From Paenibacillus psychroresistens (GTDB taxonomy: Bacteria > Bacillota > Bacilli > Paenibacillales > NBRC-103111): 64,000 nt of DNA. Shown here piece by piece: positions 44,983-54,315 of this stretch. The stretch covers positions 2,642,001 to 2,706,000 of the forward strand of contig NZ_CP034235.1 of assembly GCF_009728935.1 (NCBI RefSeq). The letters are read 5' to 3'. The stretch's first letter is position 1. Every line of letters begins with the position of its first letter. The translations under genes were made by a program, and so were the position numbers. The notes under the pieces are model-generated. The model worked only from the letters and a program-made list of their open reading frames with translations, had not been told where the DNA came from and searched no databases.

Positions 44983-46989
44983 ATGTATTTTGGAGCTTGT
45001 TACTATCCAGAGCATTGGCCTGAAGAGCGATGGGAAACAGATGCAGAAATGATGAAAGCCGCAGGCTTTAATATCGTTAGACTTGCTGAATTTGCTTGGT
45101 CAAAAATAGAGCGATACGAAGGAACCTTCGATTTCTCTTGGTTGGACCGGATTATAAGCTTGTTGGGTAATCAAGGTATTAAAGTAATTCTAGGTACACC
45201 GTCTGCAACACCTCCCAAATGGTTGATGGATCAGCACAATGAAATCTATATGCGCGACATGTACGGACATGTTCGTGGATTTGGCAATCGCCGGCATTAT
45301 TGTTATAGCAGTGATATCTATCAAACCTATGTGGATATCATCGTGGATAAAATGGCGCGCCACTATGCAGGAAATCCTAATGTAGTCGCATGGCAAACGG
45401 ATAATGAATTTGGTTGCAATGATACGACTCGCTGTTATTGTGATAATTGTTTAAGTAAATTTCAAGCGTGGTTGAAGCGGAAATATACAGAGATAGATTC
45501 ATTAAATGATACCTATGGAACTGTGTTCTGGAGCCAAATTTATAATAGCTTTGAAGAGGTCGTTTTACCGGCCTTTACCGTATTTCCGTTACATAATCCA
45601 AGCTTGGTATTGGATTACCGTCGTTTTGCTTCAGATTCTGTGATAGATTTTCAGAAAAAACAGATTGATATAATTAGAGCGCTCGCTCCTCACCAATCGA
45701 TAACCCACAACATGATGGGGGCGTTTAATGAAATTGATTGCTACGACTTATCGGCTGATTTGGATATTGCTTCTTGGGATAATTACCCTAACCTGATGTT
45801 TACTAAAGAAGTGAATCCGGCGCTTGCCGCTATGCAGCATGATATGACACGAGGATTAAAGCAGCATAATTTCTGGGTGATGGAGCATCAAAGCGGACAG
45901 CCTGGCGGCAATATAATGTTTCCAACCCCTAAGCCGCAGGAGCTTCGACGTTGGACGTATCAATCGATTGCACATGGAGCCGATGGGATACTCTATTTTC
46001 GCTGGCGAGGCTGTTTGTTCGGAGCGGAGCAATATTGGCATGGAATATTGAATCATGATGGTAAGCCGGGGCGTAAATATCGTGAGGTGCAGGAGGTTGG
46101 CAATGAGCTTGCTCGAATTTCTGCGATTATAGAAGGCTCTGTTAATAAAGCTAAAGTCGCTATCGTGCGCTCTTATGATAATGAATGGGTCTTTGAAATC
46201 CAGCCGCATGTCATGCATTACAGCTATATGGAGCATTTTACGAGATATTATCAATATTTTTACGATAAAAATATCCAAGTAGACATTATTTCACCTGATT
46301 TTAATTTCTCGGAGTATAGTCTTGTGGTTCTACCTAATTATATTATGGCTACGGATGAGCTTGTAGAGAAGGTTAATGCTTATGTTCGTTTGGGTGGGAA
46401 TGTAATCTTCGATTTCCGTGCAGGGGCCAAGGACTGGAACAATCGGATGGAACCACTCACACTGCCAGGGAAATTTGCTGAACTGTTGGGGCTTACCGTT
46501 GAAGAGTATGGTGTTTTGAATAAAGGGGAGTCACGCAAAGTAGCTTTTGGAGGAGTAGAGGGCAGCTTCACTGCTGAAACTTGGTTCGATGTAATTAAGA
46601 CGGAACAAGCTGAAGTATTGGCAACTTTTGATGAGGATTATTTTGCTGGCTGCCCGGTTGTTACTAAGAATAGATATGGTCAAGGACATGCGTTCTATAT
46701 TGGATCTGATCTTGAGCCTGCTTTAATGGAGCTAACGTTAGACGAGGTTTGCAAGGTTGCAGAGACTGAGGCGAGTCATGGGATTTCAGCACCCAAAGGA
46801 ATAGAGCTTGTTAGTAGGAATAAAGCAGGTCAAGCCTATATTTTTGTGATTAATCATACGGTGCTTTCTCAGACAATCCAGCTGCATAGGTCATTTGAAG
46901 AGCTACTAGGTGAAAGTGTGCTGCAAGGCGAAGTGGTAATTGAAGGTAATGGCGTTCTAATTCTAGCAGGTGCAAAGGAGCAGGTTTAA
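44983..46989 (+). CDS. Beta-galactosidase, GH42
   Basis: A 668-aa cytoplasmic retaining beta-galactosidase of family GH42, cutting terminal galactose from imported oligosaccharides. E142 in WQTDNEFGC is the acid/base and E301 in FWVMEHQSGQPGG the nucleophile. The zinc-site cysteine cluster (CNDTTRCYCDNC) is present. Domain order is barrel (1-380), trimerisation Rossmann-like domain (about 385-600) and small C-terminal beta domain. AAGGAG precedes the ATG. The rhamnosidase-like gene starts directly at its stop, so the two are one operon behind YesMN. Confidence 0.95.
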   Translation: MYFGACYYPEHWPEERWETDAEMMKAAGFNIVRLAEFAWSKIERYEGTFDFSWLDRIISLLGNQGIKVILGTPSATPPKWLMDQHNEIYMRDMYGHVRGFGNRRHYCYSSDIYQTYVDIIVDKMARHYAGNPNVVAWQTDNEFGCNDTTRCYCDNCLSKFQAWLKRKYTEIDSLNDTYGTVFWSQIYNSFEEVVLPAFTVFPLHNPSLVLDYRRFASDSVIDFQKKQIDIIRALAPHQSITHNMMGAFNEIDCYDLSADLDIASWDNYPNLMFTKEVNPALAAMQHDMTRGLKQHNFWVMEHQSGQPGGNIMFPTPKPQELRRWTYQSIAHGADGILYFRWRGCLFGAEQYWHGILNHDGKPGRKYREVQEVGNELARISAIIEGSVNKAKVAIVRSYDNEWVFEIQPHVMHYSYMEHFTRYYQYFYDKNIQVDIISPDFNFSEYSLVVLPNYIMATDELVEKVNAYVRLGGNVIFDFRAGAKDWNNRMEPLTLPGKFAELLGLTVEEYGVLNKGESRKVAFGGVEGSFTAETWFDVIKTEQAEVLATFDEDYFAGCPVVTKNRYGQGHAFYIGSDLEPALMELTLDEVCKVAETEASHGISAPKGIELVSRNKAGQAYIFVINHTVLSQTIQLHRSFEELLGESVLQGEVVIEGNGVLILAGAKEQV

Positions 46990-49395
46990 ATGGAAGAAAA
47001 TTATTCATGGAAAGCTAAATGGATTTGGGCAGCGCCCGATAAGAAAGCTGATTATGCGAAAAAGATAGAAATGGTTTATTTTCGACGGAGTTTTGAGCTG
47101 GAGGAAATTAATCAAGCGCGGTTGTTGATTCGGATTTCTGCAGATAGTCGTTATCGCTTATTTATTAACGGAATTGCTGTATCTGCTGGACCTTGCAAGG
47201 GTGATGAGAATACACACTACTATGAAACGGTGGATGTGACGGAATATTTGCAGGCTGGTTTGAACGTACTTGCTGCTCAAGTCATTCATTACGCTTTTGA
47301 TTTAACGGGTGGCGCAGAGTCGGGTCCGATCTCAGTGAGACGCTCTGATCAAGGTGGGTTTTTTCTAGAGGGCAGCTTGGTGGATTCTGCGGGTGATGTT
47401 ATGGAGGCGTTAAATTCAAATGAAGCTTGGCAGGTACTGAGATTAGACTCTGATGGTATGAAGCTGCACAAAGAAACCTTCACTTTATTTATTGGTGGAG
47501 GGGAGAATGTTGATGGAAGTAAACTGCCGCATGGCTGGGAGCAAGCTGATTATGATGCTGGTGAGTGGGGCTTAGCTGTTGTTGTGGCGGATGCCTATGA
47601 TTCCATGTATGGTCAGCTTAGTCGGTGGCTGTTGACGCCGCGGGCGATCCCGTTAATGGGGGAGTCTAAACAGGTATTTGCAGGAATTGTTCGGGGAGCC
47701 ATTGGAGATAAAAACTGGGAGCAAGGTAAGGACATTTCAGCTTTGCAGGAGTTAACCCTATTACCAGGAGAAAGCTTATGGCTTGAATTGGATGCTGGGA
47801 AATTTACAAGTGGATATCCTCGACTCGAATGGTTTGGTGGGGCTGGTGCCTCGATAAACTTATTATATGCAGAGTGCTATGAATACCCGTCTGGCCCTGA
47901 TGGCAGACGGAATAAAGGCGTGCGCGATGAGTATGAAGGTAAAGCCTTATATGGATTTTATGATGACTATCTTGCTGCTGGATATGGCAGCCAGGCTCTG
48001 CAGTCGCCTGAAATTTATGAACCCTTTCATCGCCGCGCTTTCCGTTATATTCGACTTTCCATCCAAGCAGGTGCTGAGCCGTTAACACTGGGGGATGTTA
48101 CATTCCGCCATACAGGATATCCGCTTCAGGTTACAGCTGATTTTGACTGCTCGGATCCTTCATTTGCTCAGCTTTGGGAGGTTAGTATAAACACACTTCG
48201 CAACTGTATGCATGAAACCTACGAGGACACGCCTTACTATGAGCAGATGCAATACGAAATGGATACGCGTCTGCAGGCGCTATTTACCTATAATATTAGT
48301 GCCGATGATCGCTTAGGCCGCAAAGCGCTATTTGATTTCCACAGCTCCTTGCTGCCAACTGGCATGCTGCAAAGCCGTTATCCTGCGGCTTCCGGGTTAC
48401 GTCAAGTAATTCCTGGATTTGCTTTGTTCTGGATTATGATGGTGCATGATCATTATCATTTTTTTGGAGATGCATCGTTAGTTGTTAAATATCGCCCTTC
48501 GATGGATGCGGTATTGGGTTGGTTTGAAAATAAGCGTGATCACACGGGCTTAGTTGGCAAGATGCCAGAGGCATATTGGTCATTTGTCGATTGGGTTATG
48601 GAGTGGAAGGAGACTGCCGGTGCGCCACCTGCTGGGAAATTAGGACCTTTAACGGTATATAATTTAATGTATATCGACTCGCTTACCAAAGCAGCAGAGC
48701 TTAATGAAAAGACTGGAAGATCAGACACGGCTAAAGAGTATTTGCTTAAAGCGGATGAAGTCCGTAGAACATTGCGTGAGCTTTGTTGGTCAGATAATCG
48801 GCAGCTGTTTCAGGATGGTCCAGGGGTTGAGTTATACAGTCCTCATGCGCAAATTTGGGCTGTTTTGACAGAAACTATAACGGGTGAGGAAGCTCGCCAG
48901 TTGATGCAACGAATCTTGGAATCCAATGAGCTGCCGAAAGTATCAATTGCGTTTACCTACTATTTCTTCCGCGCCTTGAAGATGACTGGACTATACGATC
49001 AAACACATAAGTTATGGGATCCATGGCGTGAACAGCTAGATCTGCATTTAACGAGCTGGGTCGAGGATCCCGTTTCAGAACGCAGTGATTGCCATGCATG
49101 GGGCGCACTTCCTTTATTCGAATTTCCTAATGAAGTGCTAGGCGTCAAGCCTTTTAATCCAGGCTTCTCAGAAATTGAGATTTCCCCTGTTGTGGGCGCA
49201 CTAACATGGGCTAAAGGCAGTGTAGCAACTCAGTATGGTTTAGTTGAAGTAGATTGGAGTATTGAATCAAATCGCTTTGTAATTAAAGTTAAGGCACCGA
49301 ATAAAGTACCAGTGAAAGTGCTGCTGCCAAATGGTGAGTCGCATGTTTTCTTGGATAGAGAATATATAGAGCTTTCTTGCAGTATTACGAATTGA
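46990..49395 (+). CDS. Alpha-L-rhamnosidase-like glycoside hydrolase (GH78-type)
   Basis: An 801-aa cytoplasmic protein with N-terminal beta-sandwich domains (SAGPCKGDENTHYYETVDVTE at about 75-95), a six-hairpin barrel (about 390-720) and a C-terminal beta domain (NPGFSEIEISPVVG). The stretch with EDTPYYEQMQYEMDTRLQ is the counterpart of the GH78 catalytic start segment (CPYYEQLQYVGDTRLQ in relatives). It would remove alpha-L-rhamnose, but assignment of activity is by family. Its ATG follows directly on the GH42 stop codon. No signal peptide. Confidence 0.85.
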   Translation: MEENYSWKAKWIWAAPDKKADYAKKIEMVYFRRSFELEEINQARLLIRISADSRYRLFINGIAVSAGPCKGDENTHYYETVDVTEYLQAGLNVLAAQVIHYAFDLTGGAESGPISVRRSDQGGFFLEGSLVDSAGDVMEALNSNEAWQVLRLDSDGMKLHKETFTLFIGGGENVDGSKLPHGWEQADYDAGEWGLAVVVADAYDSMYGQLSRWLLTPRAIPLMGESKQVFAGIVRGAIGDKNWEQGKDISALQELTLLPGESLWLELDAGKFTSGYPRLEWFGGAGASINLLYAECYEYPSGPDGRRNKGVRDEYEGKALYGFYDDYLAAGYGSQALQSPEIYEPFHRRAFRYIRLSIQAGAEPLTLGDVTFRHTGYPLQVTADFDCSDPSFAQLWEVSINTLRNCMHETYEDTPYYEQMQYEMDTRLQALFTYNISADDRLGRKALFDFHSSLLPTGMLQSRYPAASGLRQVIPGFALFWIMMVHDHYHFFGDASLVVKYRPSMDAVLGWFENKRDHTGLVGKMPEAYWSFVDWVMEWKETAGAPPAGKLGPLTVYNLMYIDSLTKAAELNEKTGRSDTAKEYLLKADEVRRTLRELCWSDNRQLFQDGPGVELYSPHAQIWAVLTETITGEEARQLMQRILESNELPKVSIAFTYYFFRALKMTGLYDQTHKLWDPWREQLDLHLTSWVEDPVSERSDCHAWGALPLFEFPNEVLGVKPFNPGFSEIEISPVVGALTWAKGSVATQYGLVEVDWSIESNRFVIKVKAPNKVPVKVLLPNGESHVFLDREYIELSCSITN

Positions 49396-49528
49396 TAGTT
49401 AATGCAACGAAATGTTTAAGAATATTACGATTGAAATTATGAACTCTGCGATCTGCGGTTGCCTTTTGAGTCGTATCCCCTTAGCTCAGTGTGGAATTCT
49501 AAGCGACTTTTAACCTTTTTATCAAAAA

Positions 49529-49543
49529 TTGCCTCTGAGGCAA
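49529..49543 (+). promoter_or_regulatory. 15-base perfect palindrome upstream of the second GH42 gene
   Basis: TTGCCTC-T-GAGGCAA lies about 120 bases before the GH42 start in a 270-base gap that otherwise shows no clear promoter or terminator. It could be an operator. A related AAAGGGATAA word follows it and also occurs at 35608. Confidence 0.35.
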
Positions 49544-49665
49544 AGGGATAACAACCCAAAGGAATTAGGCTGCCGACTAACAAATAAGAGGGGCTCGGAG
49601 CACTAAAGAATCTACTGACGTTCCGTTAAGGACTTCGTCAAGAATTTAAACAAGGAGAGATCCCA

Positions 49666-51279
49666 ATGAAATTAGGCATTGCTTATTATCCAGAGCATGA
49701 AACGGCCTCGCAATGGCCAATTGATTATAAAAAGCTGCGGGATGCAGGGATTAAACGGATTCGTATTGCTGAATTTGCTTGGGCAGTAATGGAGCCGAAT
49801 GAAGGGGAATATCATTGGGATTGGCTGGACCATTCCATTTCTTTAGCGGCAGAATTTGGGTTAGAGGTTGTATTGTGTACCCCAACAGCCTGTCCGCCAA
49901 TCTGGTTGGTTGAGCGATATCCAGAGGTTCTACCTGTCAATAAGCTAGGGAAAACCATTGGTTTCGGCGCAAGGCAGCACCGTTCTTATTCCTCGCCTAA
50001 ATATGTGGAGTATTCTCTGAAAATTGTCACTAAGCTTGCTGAGCGATATGGCGAACATGCAAATGTAGTCGCCTGGCAGTTAGATAATGAATTTGGCGGA
50101 GAAACCAAATATGATTATGGGGATTGCTCCAAACAAGCATTTCATACTTTCCTAGCAGAGAAATATGGAACAATTGAGCAACTGAATCAACGCTGGGGGA
50201 CGGTTTTCTGGTCACAGCAATATCAACGTTTTAATCAAATTCCATTGCCTGCCCCTTTGAATGCAGATGTAATGATGTGGCATCACCCTAGCCTAGAGCT
50301 AGAGTTTGCCCGATTCTCGTCTCATGTCTTGGTGAAATTTGCACAACAGCAAACAGAGATTCTACGACAGTATATCGGAGATCGTCCGATTACAACCAAT
50401 GCTTTTATGTTCGCTTATGGCGATAATATTGATTGGACGAAAATGTTTGCAGGACTGGATGTATTGGGAATGGATATTTATAGTGATAAGCCGCATGAAA
50501 TTGCTTTTTATAGTGATGCTTGCCGCAGCTTGCTAAACAAACCTTTTTGGATGCTGGAATACGGAGCTGGGACTTCACAGCTGAAAAGGGATTTACAAAT
50601 TGTTCGTGATCGCGGCTGCAGTCAATTCTTCCTATTCAAAACAAAGCCCTTCCCATGGGGGCAGGAGCAAGCAAGAGGCGGCATGGAATTGCTATCCATT
50701 ACAGGGGAGCCTTCACCTAATTATGGTGTCATTCAAGAATATGCTGAGAAATATGAAAATGAGCTTGAATTGACCGAGGTAAAACCTGCGAGAATCGGGA
50801 TGTATTATCATTTTGATAGCTCATGGGTTTATCAAACCTCGGTTTCGGATCGTCTTCATTATCCAGATTATCTAGTCCATACTATTTATAAAAGCTTATA
50901 TGCATCAGCAGAGTCTATTGATATCATATATTCTCCTGAGCAAATTAAAGAGCATGATCTTTTAATTATTCCATTGCAAGTTTTATATAATGAGGAGCTC
51001 GAGGATCGTTTAATCGAATATGTAAAGGCAGGCGGGAAGCTAGTAGCTACTACGGACTTATTCCGTAAAAACGAGGATAATGTTTATTTAACAGCTGTTC
51101 CAAAGATATTCAAGGAGTTATTTAAATGGCATAAGAATAATTTCGTTACAGACTCTATACTTGAACGTAAACCTGTCTATTTAACTGAGGAAACTGGAAA
51201 TGGTCAAGCTTGGCTTGTTGCAAGAGACAGCACTTTAGAGGAATGGCAGAATTTATTGGGAATTATTCAGAAAAGCTAA
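49666..51279 (+). CDS. Beta-galactosidase, GH42, short form
   Basis: A 537-aa GH42 protein. Acid/base E142 is in WQLDNEFGG and nucleophile E298 in FWMLEYGAG. It differs from the enzyme at 44983: the zinc-binding cysteine cluster is absent (only isolated cysteines), and the chain stops soon after the Rossmann-like domain, lacking the usual C-terminal beta domain and part of the trimer domain. It may act on a different galactoside. AAGGAGAG precedes the ATG. It has its own upstream gap and a strong terminator, so it is probably a separate transcript. Confidence 0.9.
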   Translation: MKLGIAYYPEHETASQWPIDYKKLRDAGIKRIRIAEFAWAVMEPNEGEYHWDWLDHSISLAAEFGLEVVLCTPTACPPIWLVERYPEVLPVNKLGKTIGFGARQHRSYSSPKYVEYSLKIVTKLAERYGEHANVVAWQLDNEFGGETKYDYGDCSKQAFHTFLAEKYGTIEQLNQRWGTVFWSQQYQRFNQIPLPAPLNADVMMWHHPSLELEFARFSSHVLVKFAQQQTEILRQYIGDRPITTNAFMFAYGDNIDWTKMFAGLDVLGMDIYSDKPHEIAFYSDACRSLLNKPFWMLEYGAGTSQLKRDLQIVRDRGCSQFFLFKTKPFPWGQEQARGGMELLSITGEPSPNYGVIQEYAEKYENELELTEVKPARIGMYYHFDSSWVYQTSVSDRLHYPDYLVHTIYKSLYASAESIDIIYSPEQIKEHDLLIIPLQVLYNEELEDRLIEYVKAGGKLVATTDLFRKNEDNVYLTAVPKIFKELFKWHKNNFVTDSILERKPVYLTEETGNGQAWLVARDSTLEEWQNLLGIIQKS

Positions 51280-51320
51280 TAAAACTCCTAATAGCAATCA
51301 TAGGTATGGATTCATAGTTA

Positions 51321-51372
51321 AAAAGCAGCAGTTTTTAGACATGTTCGAAGTCTATGAGCTTGCTGCTTTTTT
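51321..51372 (+). terminator. Long intrinsic terminator after the second GH42 gene
   Basis: AAAAGCAGCA pairs with TGCTGCTTTT, enclosing an inner TAGAC/GTCTA hairpin, followed by further Ts. Confidence 0.85.
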
Positions 51373-51400
51373 CTGTTGCTAGCTTTATAAAAATAATATT

Positions 51401-51429
51401 ATGTCAAATCTTGTTGGAAATTATATAAT
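51401..51429 (+). promoter_or_regulatory. Possible promoter of the RCC1-repeat gene
   Basis: ATGTCA (51401-51406) and TATAAT (51424-51429) are 17 bases apart, about 87 bases before the start codon. The -10 box is perfect, the -35 box poor. Confidence 0.4.
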
Positions 51430-51515
51430 AGACTCATACATAGGAACTTGCAGTCACGAGATCGTTTATTTCGGATTCCAGTGTAAATTAGGTAATTTGG
51501 AAAGGCGAATGTCGC

Positions 51516-53915
51516 ATGAACATGAATATCTTTCGTACTTGGAATATGAAAATAATGGTATTTGCTTTTTTTCAGCTTTTGTTAATTGGTTGTTTATTCG
51601 ATGCTGTTTCAGCATCAGCATCGGTTACATCCGCTGTTTATGCTGGGGGACAGCACTCGATTCATTTAAAAGCAAATGGTACCTTAGCCGCTTGGGGCGT
51701 TAACACTAACGGACAATTAGGTGACGGAACATTAATAACTCGAACAACACCAGTCACAGTAACTGGGTTTACTGATGCTATTGGAGCAGCGGTTGGCAAT
51801 CAGCATAGTGTTGCAGTTAAGTCGGATGGAACAGTTTGGAGCTGGGGCCAAAACCAATATGGACAGCTAGGTGTTGGCAGCAATACAAATAGCAGTTCAC
51901 CAGTGCAGGTGTCAAGTTTGACAGACATGATCTCTGTTGCAGCAAGCTCAGACTTCACGATTGCGCTTAAAGCGGATGGAACAGTTTGGTCTTGGGGCTT
52001 TAATGGTAACGGACAGCTTGGCAACGGAACGACCACTAATACAAACTTTCCTGTTCAAGTGAGCGGATTAACGGGGATTAAATCAATTGATGCTGGAGCC
52101 AATTACGCAATTGCAGTTAAAGCGGATGGAACCGTATGGGCGTGGGGCTACAATAGCAGTGGCCAGCTGGGAGATAGTACGAATGAGAACCGGCTAACTC
52201 CGGTACAAGCTGTTGGAATCTCAAATGTAAAACAAATATCTGCAGGAGACAATTATGTTGTCGCGGTAGTAAACGGCGGGAATGTATGGGCGTGGGGAGA
52301 TAATGGTTGGGGACAGTTTGGCGATGGAACAAGAAGTGGTCGTTGGGCTCCAGCTGAAGTGGTAGGTTTGAACGACGTAAGTATGGTGGCAGCTGGATAC
52401 TACTCTACGCTGCTCTTGAAAGCGGATGGTACATTGTGGAGCACGGGTTACAACGGTTCCGGTCAGCTAGGAAATAATAGTTTTGTTGAACATTTTAACA
52501 TGGAGCAGATCGCAAGCAATAAGAGCTTTAGTTTCATTTCCGTAGGCCAAGATATAGCTATAGCAATTTCGACAGACAGTATAGCTTGGGCATGGGGCAA
52601 TAACAATTCAGGTCAATTAGGAAGAGGAACGACGACAAATGCTAATCGGACGATTCCCGGGCAGGTCAAGTATGCAGCTAGCACGTTAAGAGGGATAGTT
52701 ACAGACAGCAATGGACCGATTCCGTTGGCAGCAATAACCCTATATTCCAATGACGGGAAAAAAGAAACAACCACCGACCCTTCTGGCTATTACGTGTTCA
52801 CGGATTTGGTGCCGGATATATATGATATGACAATTCAATCAGAATATCACAAAGCGGTATCGGTGTTAAAGGTGAGCGCAGCAGCAAATGAGACGGTATC
52901 TAAAGATATTATGCTGAATAATATACCTACTGGAACTGCAATAGCAACAATCAACAGTAAATCACAGCATGCGATAAATGTAAAAGCGGACGGAACCGTA
53001 TGGACTTGGGGAAATAACGGACGAGGACAGCTCGGCTACGAGACGTCGGAAAACCAGAAGACACCGAGAATTGTGACTGGGGTTTCCAATGCTACCCAAG
53101 CAGCGACGGGCAATGAGCATACGTTGGTACTAAAAGCCGATGGAACCGTGTGGGCGTGGGGCAATAACGAAAATGGACAGCTAGGAAATGGTACTTATAC
53201 AGACAGCAGATTACCTTCGCAGGTATGGGATTTGGCGAATGTGATTGCCGTGGCCTCGCATAGAAATTTCTCGCTTGCACTTAAGGAAGACGGAACGGTA
53301 TGGGGATGGGGGAATAACGCTAGTGGGCAGTTGGGTGATGGAACGACGATAAGCCGAGCTTTGCCAATGCAAGTACTGGGGTTAACGAATGTAGCTTCGA
53401 TATCGGCAGGTTCTAATTTCGTAACAGCTGTTAAAAAGGATGGAACTGTATGGGCGTGGGGCGAGAACGGAAGCGGTCAACTAGGGGATAGTACGAATAT
53501 AAACAAGCTAACACCAGTACAAGCTATTGGTATCGCCAATGTAAAAACTGTATCTGCAGGAGACAATTATGTTGTTGCGGTAGTAAACGGCGGGAATGTA
53601 TGGGCTTGGGGCGATAATGGCTGGGGTCAGTTTGGCGATGGAACCAGAAGTGGCAGATGGGCTCCTGCAAAGGTGGACGGCTTAAACGACGCAAGTATGG
53701 TGGCAGCTGGATATTACTCTACGCTGCTCTTGAAAGCGGATGGTACATTGTGGAGCACGGGTTACAACGGTTCCGGTCAGCTAGGAAATAATAGTTTTGT
53801 TGAACATTTTAACATGGAGCAGATCGCAAGCAATAAGAGCCTCAGGCGGAATGAAGCAACGAATAGGAATAGCTCAAGCGCTGCTTGGCGATCTAAAGCT
53901 AATTGTTGTAGATGA
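51516..53915 (+). CDS. Secreted RCC1-repeat protein, 3' end replaced
   Basis: A signal peptide (about 1-35) precedes a first RCC1-type beta-propeller block (about 36-390, blades marked by KADGTVWAWGxNxxGQLG), a carboxypeptidase-regulatory/CnaB-like domain (392-470, GIVTDSNGPIPLAAITLYS) and a second block (about 475-775). Such proteins are secreted with unknown partners. The second block stops at 53840, at the position matching 52526 of the first, and the last 25 residues are out-of-frame reading of an ABC ATPase gene. So the natural C-terminus is missing. Bases 53715-53840 are identical to 52401-52526. The ATG follows GGAAAGG. Confidence 0.8.
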   Translation: MNMNIFRTWNMKIMVFAFFQLLLIGCLFDAVSASASVTSAVYAGGQHSIHLKANGTLAAWGVNTNGQLGDGTLITRTTPVTVTGFTDAIGAAVGNQHSVAVKSDGTVWSWGQNQYGQLGVGSNTNSSSPVQVSSLTDMISVAASSDFTIALKADGTVWSWGFNGNGQLGNGTTTNTNFPVQVSGLTGIKSIDAGANYAIAVKADGTVWAWGYNSSGQLGDSTNENRLTPVQAVGISNVKQISAGDNYVVAVVNGGNVWAWGDNGWGQFGDGTRSGRWAPAEVVGLNDVSMVAAGYYSTLLLKADGTLWSTGYNGSGQLGNNSFVEHFNMEQIASNKSFSFISVGQDIAIAISTDSIAWAWGNNNSGQLGRGTTTNANRTIPGQVKYAASTLRGIVTDSNGPIPLAAITLYSNDGKKETTTDPSGYYVFTDLVPDIYDMTIQSEYHKAVSVLKVSAAANETVSKDIMLNNIPTGTAIATINSKSQHAINVKADGTVWTWGNNGRGQLGYETSENQKTPRIVTGVSNATQAATGNEHTLVLKADGTVWAWGNNENGQLGNGTYTDSRLPSQVWDLANVIAVASHRNFSLALKEDGTVWGWGNNASGQLGDGTTISRALPMQVLGLTNVASISAGSNFVTAVKKDGTVWAWGENGSGQLGDSTNINKLTPVQAIGIANVKTVSAGDNYVVAVVNGGNVWAWGDNGWGQFGDGTRSGRWAPAKVDGLNDASMVAAGYYSTLLLKADGTLWSTGYNGSGQLGNNSFVEHFNMEQIASNKSLRRNEATNRNSSSAAWRSKANCCR

Positions 53916-54315
53916 ACCAACGGCCGGACTTGATCCGGAAGAGCGTATTCGCTTTCGCAATGTGTTGGATCAATTGGCTAAGGATCGGATCATTCTTTTG
54001 TCTACCCATATCGTCAGTGACATTGAAAATTCCTGTGAGAAACTAGCGATCATTAAAAGAGGCAGCATGCTTTTCCAAGGGACAAGAAGTGAGCTTATAG
54101 CTCAAACTCAAGGTAAAGTATGGACCGGAACGGTATCCGAGGATGAAGCACGCCAACTGCGAGCTTCCCATAATATTGTATCTACTAAGCATTTAGAGCG
54201 TGGACAAGTACTACGAATTATTGCAGAAGCCGCACCTTTTTCAACTGCAGTTTCAGATCAGGCAACGCTTGAAGACGGTTATATGCTGTTTACTGGAGGC
54301 ATGGAGCATGCGTAA
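53842..54315 (+). pseudogene. ABC transporter ATPase, N-terminal half deleted
   Basis: From 53842 the frame reads SGGMKQRIGIAQALLG (end of the signature), Walker B LIVVDEPTAGLD, LSTHIVSDIE (H-loop) and an accessory C-terminal domain ending GGMEHA. Walker A and the Q-loop are absent: the sequence before 53841 belongs to the RCC1 gene in another frame. The usable upstream ATG (53797) would add only nonsense residues, so no functional ATPase can be made here. It was the ATPase of the permease that follows, whose ATG overlaps it. Confidence 0.85.

Noticed and set aside
49396..49665. Small RNA or catabolite-control site in the gap before the second GH42
   Set aside because: Apart from the 15-base palindrome I saw no consensus cre site, promoter pair or terminator that I could defend.
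51401..51703. 100-codon plus-strand frame at the start of the RCC1 gene
   Set aside because: It uses a different frame from the clear signal peptide and RCC1 blades, and begins upstream of the likely transcription start.
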